Shown here piece after piece: positions 43,623 to 54,907 of a stretch of 64,000 nucleotides of DNA. Position numbers and translations under genes: made by a program. The DNA is from Litorimonas cladophorae. Its GTDB lineage: Bacteria > Pseudomonadota > Alphaproteobacteria > Caulobacterales > Maricaulaceae. The DNA lies in the NCBI RefSeq assembly GCF_014652455.1, contig NZ_BMYV01000002.1:186001-250000 (forward strand), written 5' to 3'. The notes below the pieces were generated by a model. The model had not been told where the DNA came from. It ran no database searches and worked only from the letters and a program-made list of their open reading frames with translations. Numbering within the stretch: position 1 is the first letter of the stretch; each line of letters starts with the position of its first letter.

Positions 43623-44801
43623 ATGCGCACCACGAAGAGTTTTGCCACGCGTGCGATACATCACGGATATGACCCCGCCCAAAATGAAGGGGCCTTAACG
43701 CCACCGTTGCATATGACCTCCACCTTTGTGTTCGAAACCGCCGAGCAAGGCGGCGCACGTTTTGCAGGCGAGGCCGAGGGCCATGTCTATTCGCGCATTT
43801 CAAACCCAACGCTGGATCTCTTGGAGCGCAGAATTGCGGTGTTGGAAGGGGCAGAAGCGGGTCTTGCGCTGGCGTCCGGTATAGGGGCGATAACGGCGGC
43901 GATGTGGACATTGCTGGAGCCGGGAGATGAGCTAATTGTCGACGAGACGCTTTACGGATGTACGTTCTCATTCCTGCATCACGGCTTGGCGAAATTCGGC
44001 ATTACTGTGACCCATGTCGATTTGACCGATCCTGAAAACCTCATAAAGGCAATATCGGCAAAAACGCGCATGGTCTATTTTGAAACGCCAGCAAATCCGA
44101 ATATGCGCCTTGTTGATATTGCGGCCGTGTCCGACATTGCCCACGCGGCGGGCGCGATTGTCATGGTCGATAATACTTATTCCACGCCGTACCTGACGCA
44201 ACCGATTACGTTGGGCGCAGATGTCGTTGTGCATTCCGCGACGAAATATCTGGGCGGTCATGGGGACGTGATCGCAGGTTTACTTGTGGGCGATCATGAA
44301 ACTGTCACGCGCATTCGTCTGTTCGGGATGAAAGACATGACGGGCGCCGTGATGAGCCCTTTTAATGCCAGTCTGGTCCTGCGCGGGATCAAGACGCTAG
44401 AGCTGCGCATGGACCGTCATTGTCAGAGCGCGATGGTGGTCGCGAAGATGTTAGAGGCCTCCGCCAATGTTGACCGCGTCTGGTATCCGGGCCTCATGAG
44501 TTTCGAACAACGGGACCTCTCGCTGCGGCAAATGTCAGATTTCGGCGGGATGATTGCGTTCGAATTAAATGGCGGTATCGCGGCGGGACGCGCCATGATC
44601 AACAAGACCCAGATGATCCATTGCGCAGTCTCGCTGGGGGATACGGAAACGCTGATCCAGCATCCGGCTAGCATGACGCATTCGACTTATACGCCTGAAG
44701 AGCGTCACCGTCACGGCATCAGTGACGGGCTTGTGCGATTGTCTGTCGGTTTGGAAGGTGTCGAAGATATTTTGGCAGATTTGGAGCAGGCTTTGGCGTA
44801 G
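43623..44801 (+). CDS. mdeA: Methionine gamma-lyase (PLP, Cys/Met metabolism family)
   Basis: A 392-aa PLP enzyme that splits L-methionine into methanethiol, ammonia and 2-oxobutyrate. The Schiff-base lysine is Lys208 in HSATKYLGGHGD. Cys113 in LYGCTFSFLHHG is the residue that distinguishes methionine gamma-lyase from cystathionine synthases and lyases of the family (the equivalent of Cys116 in the Pseudomonas enzyme). Other conserved stretches are ETPANPNMRLVDI and VDNTYSTPYLTQP. GGAGGG stands 6 bases before the ATG. It is divergent from an Lrp-type regulator. Activity on homocysteine or cysteine conjugates cannot be excluded. Confidence 0.9.
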   Translation: MRTTKSFATRAIHHGYDPAQNEGALTPPLHMTSTFVFETAEQGGARFAGEAEGHVYSRISNPTLDLLERRIAVLEGAEAGLALASGIGAITAAMWTLLEPGDELIVDETLYGCTFSFLHHGLAKFGITVTHVDLTDPENLIKAISAKTRMVYFETPANPNMRLVDIAAVSDIAHAAGAIVMVDNTYSTPYLTQPITLGADVVVHSATKYLGGHGDVIAGLLVGDHETVTRIRLFGMKDMTGAVMSPFNASLVLRGIKTLELRMDRHCQSAMVVAKMLEASANVDRVWYPGLMSFEQRDLSLRQMSDFGGMIAFELNGGIAAGRAMINKTQMIHCAVSLGDTETLIQHPASMTHSTYTPEERHRHGISDGLVRLSVGLEGVEDILADLEQALA

Positions 44802-44805
44802 GCGC

Positions 44806-45936
44806 CTAAAGCGCATCCGTCTGATAGATTTTGATCTTCAATCCGCCATGCGGAATTGGCGCACTTGGCGTTTTCCATGGCAATTTTGTGGCTTCGGCAA
44901 GCGATTGTTCTGTGGTGACCATTCCCACGCGCCAGCCGCTAAACCGCGCCCGCATCACTTCTCCGAAGTTTTGATAAAGCGAAAAAAGTTCGTTCTTATT
45001 GCCGATGCGGGTGCCATAGGGCGGATTGACCATGACCAACCCCGGCGGACCTTCGGGCGGCGCAATTTGCGATACGGGCTTCATTTCAAAATGACAGGCT
45101 GCCTCGACGCCCGCGCGTTTCGCATTATCTTTCGCATGGGCGATGACCTGCTTCTCGCGATCAGACCCATAAAAATGCGGGGTAGGTTCGCGGGTGAACC
45201 AGCCGTCTTTCATGGCTTGGACGGCGTCAGCGTCATAGCTGACGAGATGTTCAAAGGCGAAGCTGCGGTCGCGACCTGCCATCTTATTGGCCGCGATTTC
45301 TGCCGCTTCAATCGGAAAGGTTCCTGAGCCGCACATCGGGTCCAGCAAGGGCTCGGTGCGTTTATAACCGCAAGCGCGCAAAGTCATGGCCGCGATTGTT
45401 TCGCGCAAGGGTGCTTTGCCCAATGCCAATTTATGACCACGTTTATGCAGCGCCGTGCCTGATGTCTCGAGCGAAAGGATCACGAGGTTTCGCGCAATGC
45501 GGACCTTGATCAGGACGTCTGTTGTCTCGATGGAACTCGCGATACGCGCGCCAAATTCTTCGTGGATAGCGGTTTCGATCCGCTGCTCGGCTGCGCCGCC
45601 GTGGTAAATTTCGCTTTTCTTATTTGTGCTGACTTCGACCTTGATGCGGTGGCCGGGCGCAATGAAGTCGCCCCATGGGAACGCCCGCGCCCGTTTATCT
45701 AACTGCGCCAAATGCATCGCGCGAAATTCGCCAATTCGCGCCAGAACTTTTGATGCGCCGCGCAAGACGAGATTGGCCCGCCAGACATCTTTCCATCCAC
45801 CTTGGATCAAAACGCCGCCGCTAATAACTTTCGGTTTTCGAAAGCCTTGCTCGCAGACTTCAGCAAACAGTAAATCCTCCAGCCCCGGCAGGGTCACGAG
45901 GAAGATTTCAAATTCAGTTTGGGGCGCATCGGTCAT
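44806..45936 (-). CDS. THUMP-domain class I RNA methyltransferase (RlmL N-terminal-domain type)
   Basis: A 376-aa protein with an N-terminal ferredoxin-like/THUMP RNA-binding region (about 1-160) and a Rossmann methyltransferase. The SAM motif is LLDPMCGSGTFPIEAA (about 198-213) and the N2-guanine methyltransferase motif is VNPPYGTRI (about 291-299). It resembles the m2G2445-forming half of 23S rRNA methyltransferase RlmKL and the YpsC family. It lacks the RlmK half, as in many alphaproteobacteria. It is convergent with mdeA, 4 bases apart. The modified nucleotide is inferred from the family. Confidence 0.9.
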   Translation of the reverse strand: MTDAPQTEFEIFLVTLPGLEDLLFAEVCEQGFRKPKVISGGVLIQGGWKDVWRANLVLRGASKVLARIGEFRAMHLAQLDKRARAFPWGDFIAPGHRIKVEVSTNKKSEIYHGGAAEQRIETAIHEEFGARIASSIETTDVLIKVRIARNLVILSLETSGTALHKRGHKLALGKAPLRETIAAMTLRACGYKRTEPLLDPMCGSGTFPIEAAEIAANKMAGRDRSFAFEHLVSYDADAVQAMKDGWFTREPTPHFYGSDREKQVIAHAKDNAKRAGVEAACHFEMKPVSQIAPPEGPPGLVMVNPPYGTRIGNKNELFSLYQNFGEVMRARFSGWRVGMVTTEQSLAEATKLPWKTPSAPIPHGGLKIKIYQTDAL

Positions 45937-46172
45937 ATGTCGCTGCGCCTATCACGGAGCAAAGGAAGACGCACGTAGGGAATGCGGTATGCCGTTCCTT
46001 GCTAAGAGTAGACAAGATGCTGTTCAACAACTGGGTTTGAGGTTCACAGTTAATCGCGGCGACGCCGCCCCAAAATTTACCACTGGTGTCCATGTCATGT
46101 ATCAAGTGCAACTTGCTGGTCGGAAGCCGACCCAGGGAGACCAGCTCCCTGACCGAATGGCATTTGTCGCCG

Positions 46173-46469
46173 ATGCAACTTGGCTTGATTATCGGCTTAA
46201 TGATGGCTCTGGGAGCGTGCGGTGAGTCTGAACTTCGCCTGCATAGGCCAGACAATATCTCCAGCGATATCATTATCAACGTTGTGCAAGAGCGGGACGC
46301 TCCGTGGATTGTGAGCTATGAAAGTGGTCCGCGAAAAACGGCTGACATTTGGCCGCTTGGCAAAACTATTTCTCTGCGTCTCAGTGCGGAGGAGGATGGA
46401 CATACCTTATTCATACCAATCCTCGGGGTTCGTTTGCCTAGCGTTGCGGGACAGACGTCGCAGAGTTAG
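46173..46469 (+). CDS. Small hypothetical lipoprotein
   Basis: A 98-aa protein beginning MQLGLIIGLMMALGACGES, a short signal peptide with lipobox (LGAC, Cys15). The mature part is about 84 residues, beta-rich looking (DIIINVVQERDAPWIVSYES), with no recognised domain. The frame is open from further upstream (46086), but only the ATG at 46173 gives a signal peptide. No strong ribosome-binding site. 45937-46172 and 46470-46666 on either side hold nothing else I can support. Confidence 0.5.
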   Translation: MQLGLIIGLMMALGACGESELRLHRPDNISSDIIINVVQERDAPWIVSYESGPRKTADIWPLGKTISLRLSAEEDGHTLFIPILGVRLPSVAGQTSQS

Positions 46470-46666
46470 TTTGCAGTGAAGAAGCTCTCAACGTCTTCGC
46501 TTCCTTTCTTTCTAATGCGGAAATGAAACCCTCTGCTTGGTTGAGTGTGGGCGCTTTGTTGTTTTCCAATTCATTAAAAACTAACTCTGTTCATCACTTA
46601 TACAGCTTTGTGGAAATATGGCCCCGTTCTCAGAATTGAAGACCCTCACAAACGGAGACCCAGGTC

Positions 46667-47404
46667 ATGACATTTTTCTCGAAAACACTTATCGCCACTC
46701 TGGCGACGTCCTCTCTTGCCTTTGCAACGGCTGCGACAGCGCAAGACGCCTCGGATGACGGCTGGTCTGGTGAAGCGTCCCTAACGGGGTCGCGTACAAC
46801 GGGTAACACCGAAACAACCGACGTCGGCTTAGGCTTAAACCTTCAGAAAACGACAGATGTGTGGCGTCATACTTTCAAGGCTTCTGCTGACTTTGGCCGC
46901 GTCTCAGGCACAACAAGCCGTGAGCGTTTCGTCTTGGGCTATCAAATTGACCGCGATCTCTCCGACCGCCTCTATGTCTACGGCAATGGTGACTATTTCA
47001 GCGATAAATTCGGCTCCTATGAGGAAGGCTACTTCCTCGGCGCTGGTTTGGGTTACAAGGCTGTCTTACCTGGGCCGCTCGGTTGGGATTTGGAAGCTGG
47101 TCTTGGCTACCGTTCACAAACGTCGCAAAGCCCGTTTTCAGTCACGGATGAAGAGTTGGCGCTACGCGGTGCGTCAAAGCTCAAATATGCGCTGAATGAT
47201 AATGTCTCCGCTTACAACAACAGCGAAGTTATCTATGGTGACAGCAACACATATCTTTGGAACGAGACAGGTTTGACAGCGAATTTGATGGGCAATTTGG
47301 CCGCGCGTGCGTCTTTCCGTATCGATCACAATACCGATGTCGCTTCTGGCCTAGAAAAGACAGACACAATTAGCCGTTTCGGCGTCGTTTACACGATGAA
47401 ATAA
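46667..47404 (+). CDS. DUF481 (YdiY-like) outer-membrane beta-barrel protein
   Basis: A 245-aa protein with a signal peptide (cut near residue 26, ATAATAQDA) and a barrel of alternating-hydrophobicity strands: GWSGEASLTGSRTTGNTET, WRHTFKASADFG, RLYVYGNGDYFSD, YFLGAGLGYKAV and the C-terminal DTISRFGVVYTMK. DUF481/YdiY proteins are outer-membrane proteins of unknown function, some salt- or stress-induced. It is preceded by AAACGGAGACC and stands alone. A GC-rich hairpin follows the stop. Confidence 0.88.
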   Translation: MTFFSKTLIATLATSSLAFATAATAQDASDDGWSGEASLTGSRTTGNTETTDVGLGLNLQKTTDVWRHTFKASADFGRVSGTTSRERFVLGYQIDRDLSDRLYVYGNGDYFSDKFGSYEEGYFLGAGLGYKAVLPGPLGWDLEAGLGYRSQTSQSPFSVTDEELALRGASKLKYALNDNVSAYNNSEVIYGDSNTYLWNETGLTANLMGNLAARASFRIDHNTDVASGLEKTDTISRFGVVYTMK

Positions 47405-47415
47405 GAAAAAGCTTA

Positions 47416-47436
47416 GGCGGGCTGTTAAGGCCCGTC
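47416..47436 (+). terminator. Possible terminator after the DUF481 gene
   Basis: GGCGGGC (47416-47422) pairs with GCCCGTC (47430-47436), with one G-T pair and a 7-base loop, 11 bases past the stop. It is followed by TCTC, not a real T-run, so efficiency is doubtful. Confidence 0.4.
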
Positions 47437-47484
47437 TCTCGCACCTTCAAGGGCGCATAAGATAGCTTCAGGCGTACCGTGTAA

Positions 47485-50354
<2,870 letters not shown>

Positions 50355-50420
50355 CATAAGCCTCAAAGTGTTGGCTCACCTTAAGTCTTAGTTCACGAAA
50401 AACAAAACCCCCGCATCCAC

Positions 50421-50828
50421 ATGGACCCTACGAAAGTCGGGTTAAGCTCCGGGGCGCCACGCGTCACTCATCGTGACAAATTGGATTGTAGCGGGAAACG
50501 CATTTATGCTGCCGATCTTACATTCGTCGCGGCGAATGGAACCGCGTCGAAAACTCTTGTGAAAGATATGTTGGCGTCCAGAGATTTTGCCGCAGGTGCG
50601 GGTTTGACATCAAATATTCTTGAGGCGCTCTCGGTTTTATCAGGCGGTCGTGCCTCTGTCGTGAATGATAATGACAGCGTGGGCAAACCCGTTGGTTGGA
50701 AATCGAAAAGACGTTTAACCGTCAAAGATCGCGATGGATTGCAGGCCTTCGACGATCAATTCGCCATCCGTATTCCAAATACGCATAACTTGACTGGAAT
50801 ATCCGCCACGCGCGGCGGTAAGTTTTGA
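50421..50828 (+). CDS. Doubtful small ORF antisense to the thioesterase end
   Basis: A 135-codon frame with normal codon use over its first 95 codons (THRDKLDCSGKRIYAADLTFV) but no ribosome-binding site and no recognised family. Its last 38 codons are antisense to the well-supported thioesterase gene. It may be a genuine small gene, a decayed fragment, or chance. Otherwise 50355-50714 holds nothing I can support. Confidence 0.25.
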   Translation: MDPTKVGLSSGAPRVTHRDKLDCSGKRIYAADLTFVAANGTASKTLVKDMLASRDFAAGAGLTSNILEALSVLSGGRASVVNDNDSVGKPVGWKSKRRLTVKDRDGLQAFDDQFAIRIPNTHNLTGISATRGGKF

Positions 50829-51545
50829 CTCGACATGCCACCACCCGTCGCGGGTTTCTGGGCTGTCTGTCAAAAAATTGACGATCCAGCTCATGGAACT
50901 AACAGGCGCAAATTTCCGAAACAGAGGCATGGCAGCGGGGGGTAAGACGTCAGCCAAGCAGAGTAATGCTTCCACGCCAGACCGCGACTTTGAATCTAAA
51001 TGTCGAGACCAAGCCCGAATATAGCCCTCATCGCCCATCATGGGCCGCGCACCTGCTATCAGGCGCGTGTCGAAGTTATGGAAAAATGAGGGAACTGCAT
51101 TTCGCGCGGATTCCGGGGTGAACGAATCGCAGTCTTCAGGCGCCGGCGCCTCGGGTGCATCCATACCCACATGGATTGTTGAGCTTCGGGCTGCGCCGAA
51201 AAGAAAATCAGCGCGCCCGACAGCCTGATCGCCATTGCGAGCCACGGCACTGACATTCGTGACGTTCCTGCCGCGTCTTTCGAGATTAGCGGTAAGTGTC
51301 GGGTTTTCTTTCACAGGCCCAACAAAGTTGACGAGCGCGGACCTGAGAGGCGGCAGGTCCTCAATCTCCTCATGCGCGGTGGCAAGCATTAAAGCGGCGG
51401 TTAAACCGCCATAGGCTGTTCGGCCTTGTTTCCAATGCGGAGGAATATCCGCGCTATAAGTTCCATTCTGTGCGGTTAGAGTGCTGCGAATCTCTGACCA
51501 TCCCGCCATATGTTGCCCAGAAAGCGGTCGTCTCTTGTCTGTCAT
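50715..51545 (-). CDS. Acyl-CoA thioesterase-like protein (double hotdog, TesB/4HBT_3 type)
   Basis: A 276-aa protein with two hotdog halves, as in TesB-type and fungal-type thioesterases. The first half has IPPHWKQGRTAYGGLTAALML (about 35-55) and the acidic/hydrophobic RSALVNFVGPVKEN. The second has WHVESKLTAARGGYSSQVMRIWNTDG (about 235-260). Expected role: hydrolysis of acyl-CoA in fatty-acid turnover; substrate unknown. It is divergent from the ketopantoate-reductase-like gene with 229 bases between. Confidence 0.85.
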   Translation of the reverse strand: MTDKRRPLSGQHMAGWSEIRSTLTAQNGTYSADIPPHWKQGRTAYGGLTAALMLATAHEEIEDLPPLRSALVNFVGPVKENPTLTANLERRGRNVTNVSAVARNGDQAVGRADFLFGAARSSTIHVGMDAPEAPAPEDCDSFTPESARNAVPSFFHNFDTRLIAGARPMMGDEGYIRAWSRHLDSKSRSGVEALLCLADVLPPAAMPLFRKFAPVSSMSWIVNFLTDSPETRDGWWHVESKLTAARGGYSSQVMRIWNTDGELIVEGLQSIAIFDG

Positions 51546-51774
51546 TTGCTTTACCTGTTTGTCTTATGTCGACGTGCTTTTAGCTTTCGACACGCTGGAT
51601 CACTTTGGAATACTGCTTTGCCTTGGCAGAGAAGGGAAGGCTGCAATGTCGATGATGGGCTATTCGCGTCTATCGCAACACTGATCTTAGAATTATCTAC
51701 CCGAAATCTGATACAACTAGACAGCTTACGCGCATTAAGTTTGACATCGTGTCGCGCCGCGCGATGGTGGGGTT

Positions 51775-52791
51775 ATGACAAAGATCGCGATTTTAGGTGC
51801 TGGTTCTATCGGATGCTGGTTGGGGGGGCAGCTGGTGGCGGGTGGTGCAGATGTGACTCTCATTGGTCGCAAGCGATATGCCAAACAAATTGCGGAAAAT
51901 GGGTTGAAGTTGACGCATTTCGAGCGAGACGAAGTCTATCTGCCGAACCTGAATTGCACGACTGACGCTGCCGTTTTGGCTGATGCTGACATCATTGGGG
52001 TTTGCACAAAAAGTCAAGATACAGCCGCCGCGGCTCAACAAATCGCAAAATTCGGAAAACGAGGCGTGACGGTTATTAGCTTTCAAAACGGAATTCGAAA
52101 TGTCGAAATACTGAAGGATATACTACCTGACCATATGGGGATCATACCCGCGATTGTACCTTTTAATGTGACGCCGACAGGCCCGGGTTGTTTTCATAGC
52201 GGGACTGCGGGTGACCTTGTTCTGGGCTCCGCACCTTTGCCTTTGTTATCGGCTTTCCAAAACAGCGGACAAGGTGTGTCTGTCTCTGGTAACATTGTGG
52301 GTGATCAATGGGCAAAGATGATCGTCAATCTGAACAATGGCCTGAACACGCTAACTGGTGGCACGTTGCGAGAGGGCCTAATGCAGCGCGACTACCGGCG
52401 AGCCTTGGCGCTGTGTGTTGAGGAGGCCCTGTGTGTTGCAGACGCGGCAGGGGTGAAAGTGGGTACGTTTAATGGCCGCACACCATCTGCTTTGGTGAAA
52501 ACACTCCGATTGCCAAATTGGGCTTATGGGCTTGTTATGCAGCTGATCGTCAAAATCGATGCCAAGGCGCGGTCCTCTATGTTGGATGACTTAGAGGCAG
52601 GGCGCCCATCCGAAATCGATTTTTTGCAAGGTGAGATCGTTCGCCAAGCTGAAAAGGCGGGTGTCTCTGCACCTAAAAATGCCGCCATATTCGCCGCCGT
52701 ATCGGAGGCGTTTGAAAAGGGCATTAGTCCAAAAATAACGGGATCGGAAATTCTGGCGTTAGTTAAATCAACGGCCGCACAAACTCTGTGA
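51775..52791 (+). CDS. Ketopantoate reductase family protein (ApbA/PanE)
   Basis: A 338-aa NADPH-dependent oxidoreductase of the 2-dehydropantoate 2-reductase family. It has the N-terminal Rossmann motif ILGAGSIGCWLGGQL (5-19), the QNGIRN loop with the conserved Asn near residue 106, the Lys in DQWAKMIVNLNNGLNTL (about 182) and ARSSMLDDLEAGRPSEIDFLQG (about 262), as in PanE. Conversion of ketopantoate to pantoate is the default activity, but the family includes other 2-oxoacid reductases. A strong terminator follows the stop. Confidence 0.88.
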   Translation: MTKIAILGAGSIGCWLGGQLVAGGADVTLIGRKRYAKQIAENGLKLTHFERDEVYLPNLNCTTDAAVLADADIIGVCTKSQDTAAAAQQIAKFGKRGVTVISFQNGIRNVEILKDILPDHMGIIPAIVPFNVTPTGPGCFHSGTAGDLVLGSAPLPLLSAFQNSGQGVSVSGNIVGDQWAKMIVNLNNGLNTLTGGTLREGLMQRDYRRALALCVEEALCVADAAGVKVGTFNGRTPSALVKTLRLPNWAYGLVMQLIVKIDAKARSSMLDDLEAGRPSEIDFLQGEIVRQAEKAGVSAPKNAAIFAAVSEAFEKGISPKITGSEILALVKSTAAQTL

Positions 52792-52796
52792 AAAGT

Positions 52797-52839
52797 GCGT
52801 CGCCCAACGTTGGGAGGGATTGGTTGGGCGACGCTTTTT
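52797..52839 (+). terminator. Strong Rho-independent terminator
   Basis: GCGTCGCCCAAC (52797-52808) and GTTGGGCGACGC (52823-52834) form a perfect 12-bp stem with a 14-base loop, followed by five T. It lies five bases after the ketopantoate reductase stop. An A-run precedes it, so it may also serve the convergent hsp20 gene. Confidence 0.95.
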
Positions 52840-52911
52840 GATGCGCTCTCAGGTTAGGCTGGAAGCTAAGGGGGAAAGCATCCTGTCCTGATAAAGCGGC
52901 ATCCTTTAAAC

Positions 52912-53406
52912 CTAGGCAGCCTTTTTGATTTTGCCAGACTTGGCATCAATTAACTTTCCGTCAGGTTCAATTAGATCAGTGCCGATAGCGATTTTTTGTG
53001 GTTTCAAAGCTTCGGGCACTTCACGTACAAGATTGATCGTCAACAGCCCGTTCGTAAGGGCTGCGGAGCTCACGCGTACGTGGTCTGCCAATTGGAAGCG
53101 ACGCTCAAATCCGCGCTCTGCGATACCGCGATGAAGATACTCAACGGTGTCATTTTCAGCAGACGGGGATTGGTTGCCCGACACGGTCAAAACACCATCA
53201 TGGGTTTCGATGTCAATCATGTCTGTGCTGAAACCCGCGACAGCCAGTTCAATCTGAAACTTGTCTTCAGACAGTCGGGCGACGTTATAAGGCGGATAGC
53301 CCGCGCTCGATTTGGCGGCTTGAGATGCGGCAGCATCAATCATATTTGCCATACGGTCGAAACCGACCAAGCTGCGGTAAACGGGAGAGAAGTCATATTG
53401 TCTCAT
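52912..53406 (-). CDS. Hsp20-family small heat-shock protein
   Basis: A 164-aa small heat-shock chaperone of the IbpA/B type, binding unfolded proteins as an ATP-independent holdase. The N-terminus YDFSPVYRSLVGFDRMANMID is IbpA-like. The alpha-crystallin domain (about 38-130) has YPPYNVARLSEDKFQIELAVAGF, GVLTVSG and AERGFERRFQLADHVRV with GLLTINL. It is controlled by an RpoH-type promoter and a ROSE-like hairpin that covers the ribosome-binding site, described separately. Confidence 0.95.
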   Translation of the reverse strand: MRQYDFSPVYRSLVGFDRMANMIDAAASQAAKSSAGYPPYNVARLSEDKFQIELAVAGFSTDMIDIETHDGVLTVSGNQSPSAENDTVEYLHRGIAERGFERRFQLADHVRVSSAALTNGLLTINLVREVPEALKPQKIAIGTDLIEPDGKLIDAKSGKIKKAA

Positions 53407-53493
53407 TGTATCATCCTTTCAAAAGCGATGTGTTGTGCGGACCCCCAAAATTGGGCAATCCAGATAAAACAAACCCAATATTTGGCGTTTGCT
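53407..53493 (-). promoter_or_regulatory. ROSE-like RNA thermometer in the hsp20 leader
   Basis: The leader between the predicted transcription start and the ATG folds into three hairpins on the minus strand. The first is CAAAC-G-CCAA pairing with TTGG-GTTTG (53470-53491). The second has CCCAA/TTGGG within 53439-53461. The third, at 53412-53430, is CATCGCTTTTGAAAGGATG. In it the UCGCU box, matching the ROSE signature U(U/C)GCU, pairs with the Shine-Dalgarno AAGGA, leaving a bulged G. This would block translation until heating melts it. ROSE elements are known upstream of alphaproteobacterial hsp genes; the assignment is by motif and hand folding. Confidence 0.75.
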
Positions 53494-53499
53494 GAAACG

Positions 53500-53527
53500 A
53501 AATAGGAATACAGTCCTGCTGTTCAAG
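53500..53527 (-). promoter_or_regulatory. RpoH (sigma-32) type promoter of hsp20
   Basis: On the minus strand CTTG (53527-53524), a 17-base spacer, and CCTATTT (53506-53500). This matches the alphaproteobacterial heat-shock consensus CTTG-N17-CYTATNT exactly. The predicted transcription start, near 53493, falls at the first base pairs of the ROSE-like leader. Confidence 0.8.
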
Positions 53528-53624
53528 GCCTTCAACTGCAATTTTTACTCGCGGAATTGACTCGACTTTTGTGCGGCGAACCCTATCCCGAGTTCAATTC
53601 AATGCGTAGAAACGGGAGATTTTC

Positions 53625-54491
53625 ATGCGCTTTTATACCCCTCTTTTGACTACTTTGGCCGCAACTGCCTTGTCCGCATGTTCAGATGGAGAGACCGCAC
53701 CGGCGCCTGAGTCTGAAGCTCAACCCGAAGTTAAAGTCGTCACCATGGACGATGTTTTGGCGCATCCTCGCCGTGCAAAAGACGCAGCCCGCGATCAATT
53801 TCGTAACCCGAAAGGGACGTTAGCGTTTTTCGATGTTGGCCCGGGAAAGCGCGTCGGCGAAATCTGGCCGGGCTGGTATACGAATGTAACCGCCCCATAT
53901 TTGGCCGCGAATAATGGGCAATATGTTGCCGTTCTATATCCAGCTGGTGTAAACACGGGTCTGGATGAGCGCATCGCGAAATATAAAGAAACCTATGCTG
54001 ACAAAGACGTCTATGGCGAAATTGAATATGCGGCGTTTTTGAAAGATACAGGCCCTATTCTAGCTGAGGGTCAGGAGCAACTTGACGTATTATTGACGTT
54101 CCGGAATGTCCACAATTGGATGGGTAGCGATTACGCACAGGACGCATTCAATCGTTTCTACGACGCGCTAAAGCCAGGTGGCACTCTAGGTGTGGTCGAG
54201 CACCGCTTGCCTGAAACAGCGGTTCAAAACCCAAAAGGCGGCACAGGTTATGTGCAAGAAAGCTATATCAAAGATTTGGCAATCAAAGCGGGTTTTGAGT
54301 TTGTTGGGTCGAGTGAGATTAATGCAAATCCTCGCGACACAGCGGATCACCCCTATGGCGTCTGGACTCTGCCACCAAGTTCGCGTTTGCCCAAACCAGA
54401 CAGCGAAGAGGCCTCAGACTTCAATGCAGAAGCATTTAAGAATATTGGCGAGTCTGACCGTGCAACTTTGAAATTCCGGAAACCAAAATAG
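53625..54491 (+). CDS. Lipoprotein with class I methyltransferase fold (COG4798-like)
   Basis: A 288-aa protein with a signal peptide and lipobox (ALSAC, Cys19), so it is exported and lipid-anchored. The rest resembles the predicted methyltransferases of COG4798: RVGEIWPGWYTNVTAPYLA in place of SAM motif I (about 84-102), LDVLLTFRNVHNWMG (about 156-170), FNRFYDALKPGGTLGVVEHRLP and DHPYGVWTLPP near the C-terminus. SAM is not known to be available in the periplasm, so the catalytic role is unclear. It is followed by an SCP2 gene and may share its transcript. Confidence 0.8.
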   Translation: MRFYTPLLTTLAATALSACSDGETAPAPESEAQPEVKVVTMDDVLAHPRRAKDAARDQFRNPKGTLAFFDVGPGKRVGEIWPGWYTNVTAPYLAANNGQYVAVLYPAGVNTGLDERIAKYKETYADKDVYGEIEYAAFLKDTGPILAEGQEQLDVLLTFRNVHNWMGSDYAQDAFNRFYDALKPGGTLGVVEHRLPETAVQNPKGGTGYVQESYIKDLAIKAGFEFVGSSEINANPRDTADHPYGVWTLPPSSRLPKPDSEEASDFNAEAFKNIGESDRATLKFRKPK

Positions 54492-54565
54492 CACTAGTCA
54501 TGGGGGCGTCGCGTCCCCATATATGTCTCACCAAAAAACTAACCTCTGATGTTATGGAGAAACCC

Positions 54566-54859
54566 ATGGAAAATGCTGAAATCGCAGCCAAGATGAACGA
54601 AGCCCTCGCGAAAGCGGGCGGTCTAGATAAATCAGTAAAATTTGATTTCGGTGATGATGGTCAGGTTTATGCCTCTGGCACCACGGCTGAAGTCGCTGAT
54701 AAAGAAGCTGATTGCACGATCAGCGTCGACAAGGCGGACTTTATTGCATTGGCCTCTGGTTCGCTTGATCCGATGATGGCGTTTATGTCCGGCAAACTGA
54801 AAGTTGCTGGCGATATGTCTGTTGCGATGGGCTTACAAAGCCTGTTCTCGAACATGTAA
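54566..54859 (+). CDS. SCP2 sterol-binding domain protein
   Basis: A 97-aa protein consisting of a single SCP2-like lipid-binding domain: VKFDFGDDGQVYASG, EADCTISVDKADFIALASG, DPMMAFMSGKLKVAGDMSVAM. Such domains bind hydrophobic ligands (fatty acyl-CoA, isoprenoids). The ATG at 54566 follows GGAG at six bases. A terminator follows 10 bases after the stop. It lies 74 bases behind the methyltransferase-like lipoprotein gene. Confidence 0.9.
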   Translation: MENAEIAAKMNEALAKAGGLDKSVKFDFGDDGQVYASGTTAEVADKEADCTISVDKADFIALASGSLDPMMAFMSGKLKVAGDMSVAMGLQSLFSNM

Positions 54860-54869
54860 ATTGAAGATC

Positions 54870-54906
54870 GGCGCGTCCTCTCTAAAGAGTCTGGTCGCGC
54901 CTTTTT
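54870..54906 (+). terminator. Rho-independent terminator directly before the hydrolase start
   Basis: GGCGCG (54870-54875) and CGCGCC (54896-54901) enclose a 20-base loop containing a small CTCT/AGAG hairpin. Five T follow (54902-54906). The next ATG starts at 54908. Confidence 0.75.
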
Positions 54907-54907
54907 A

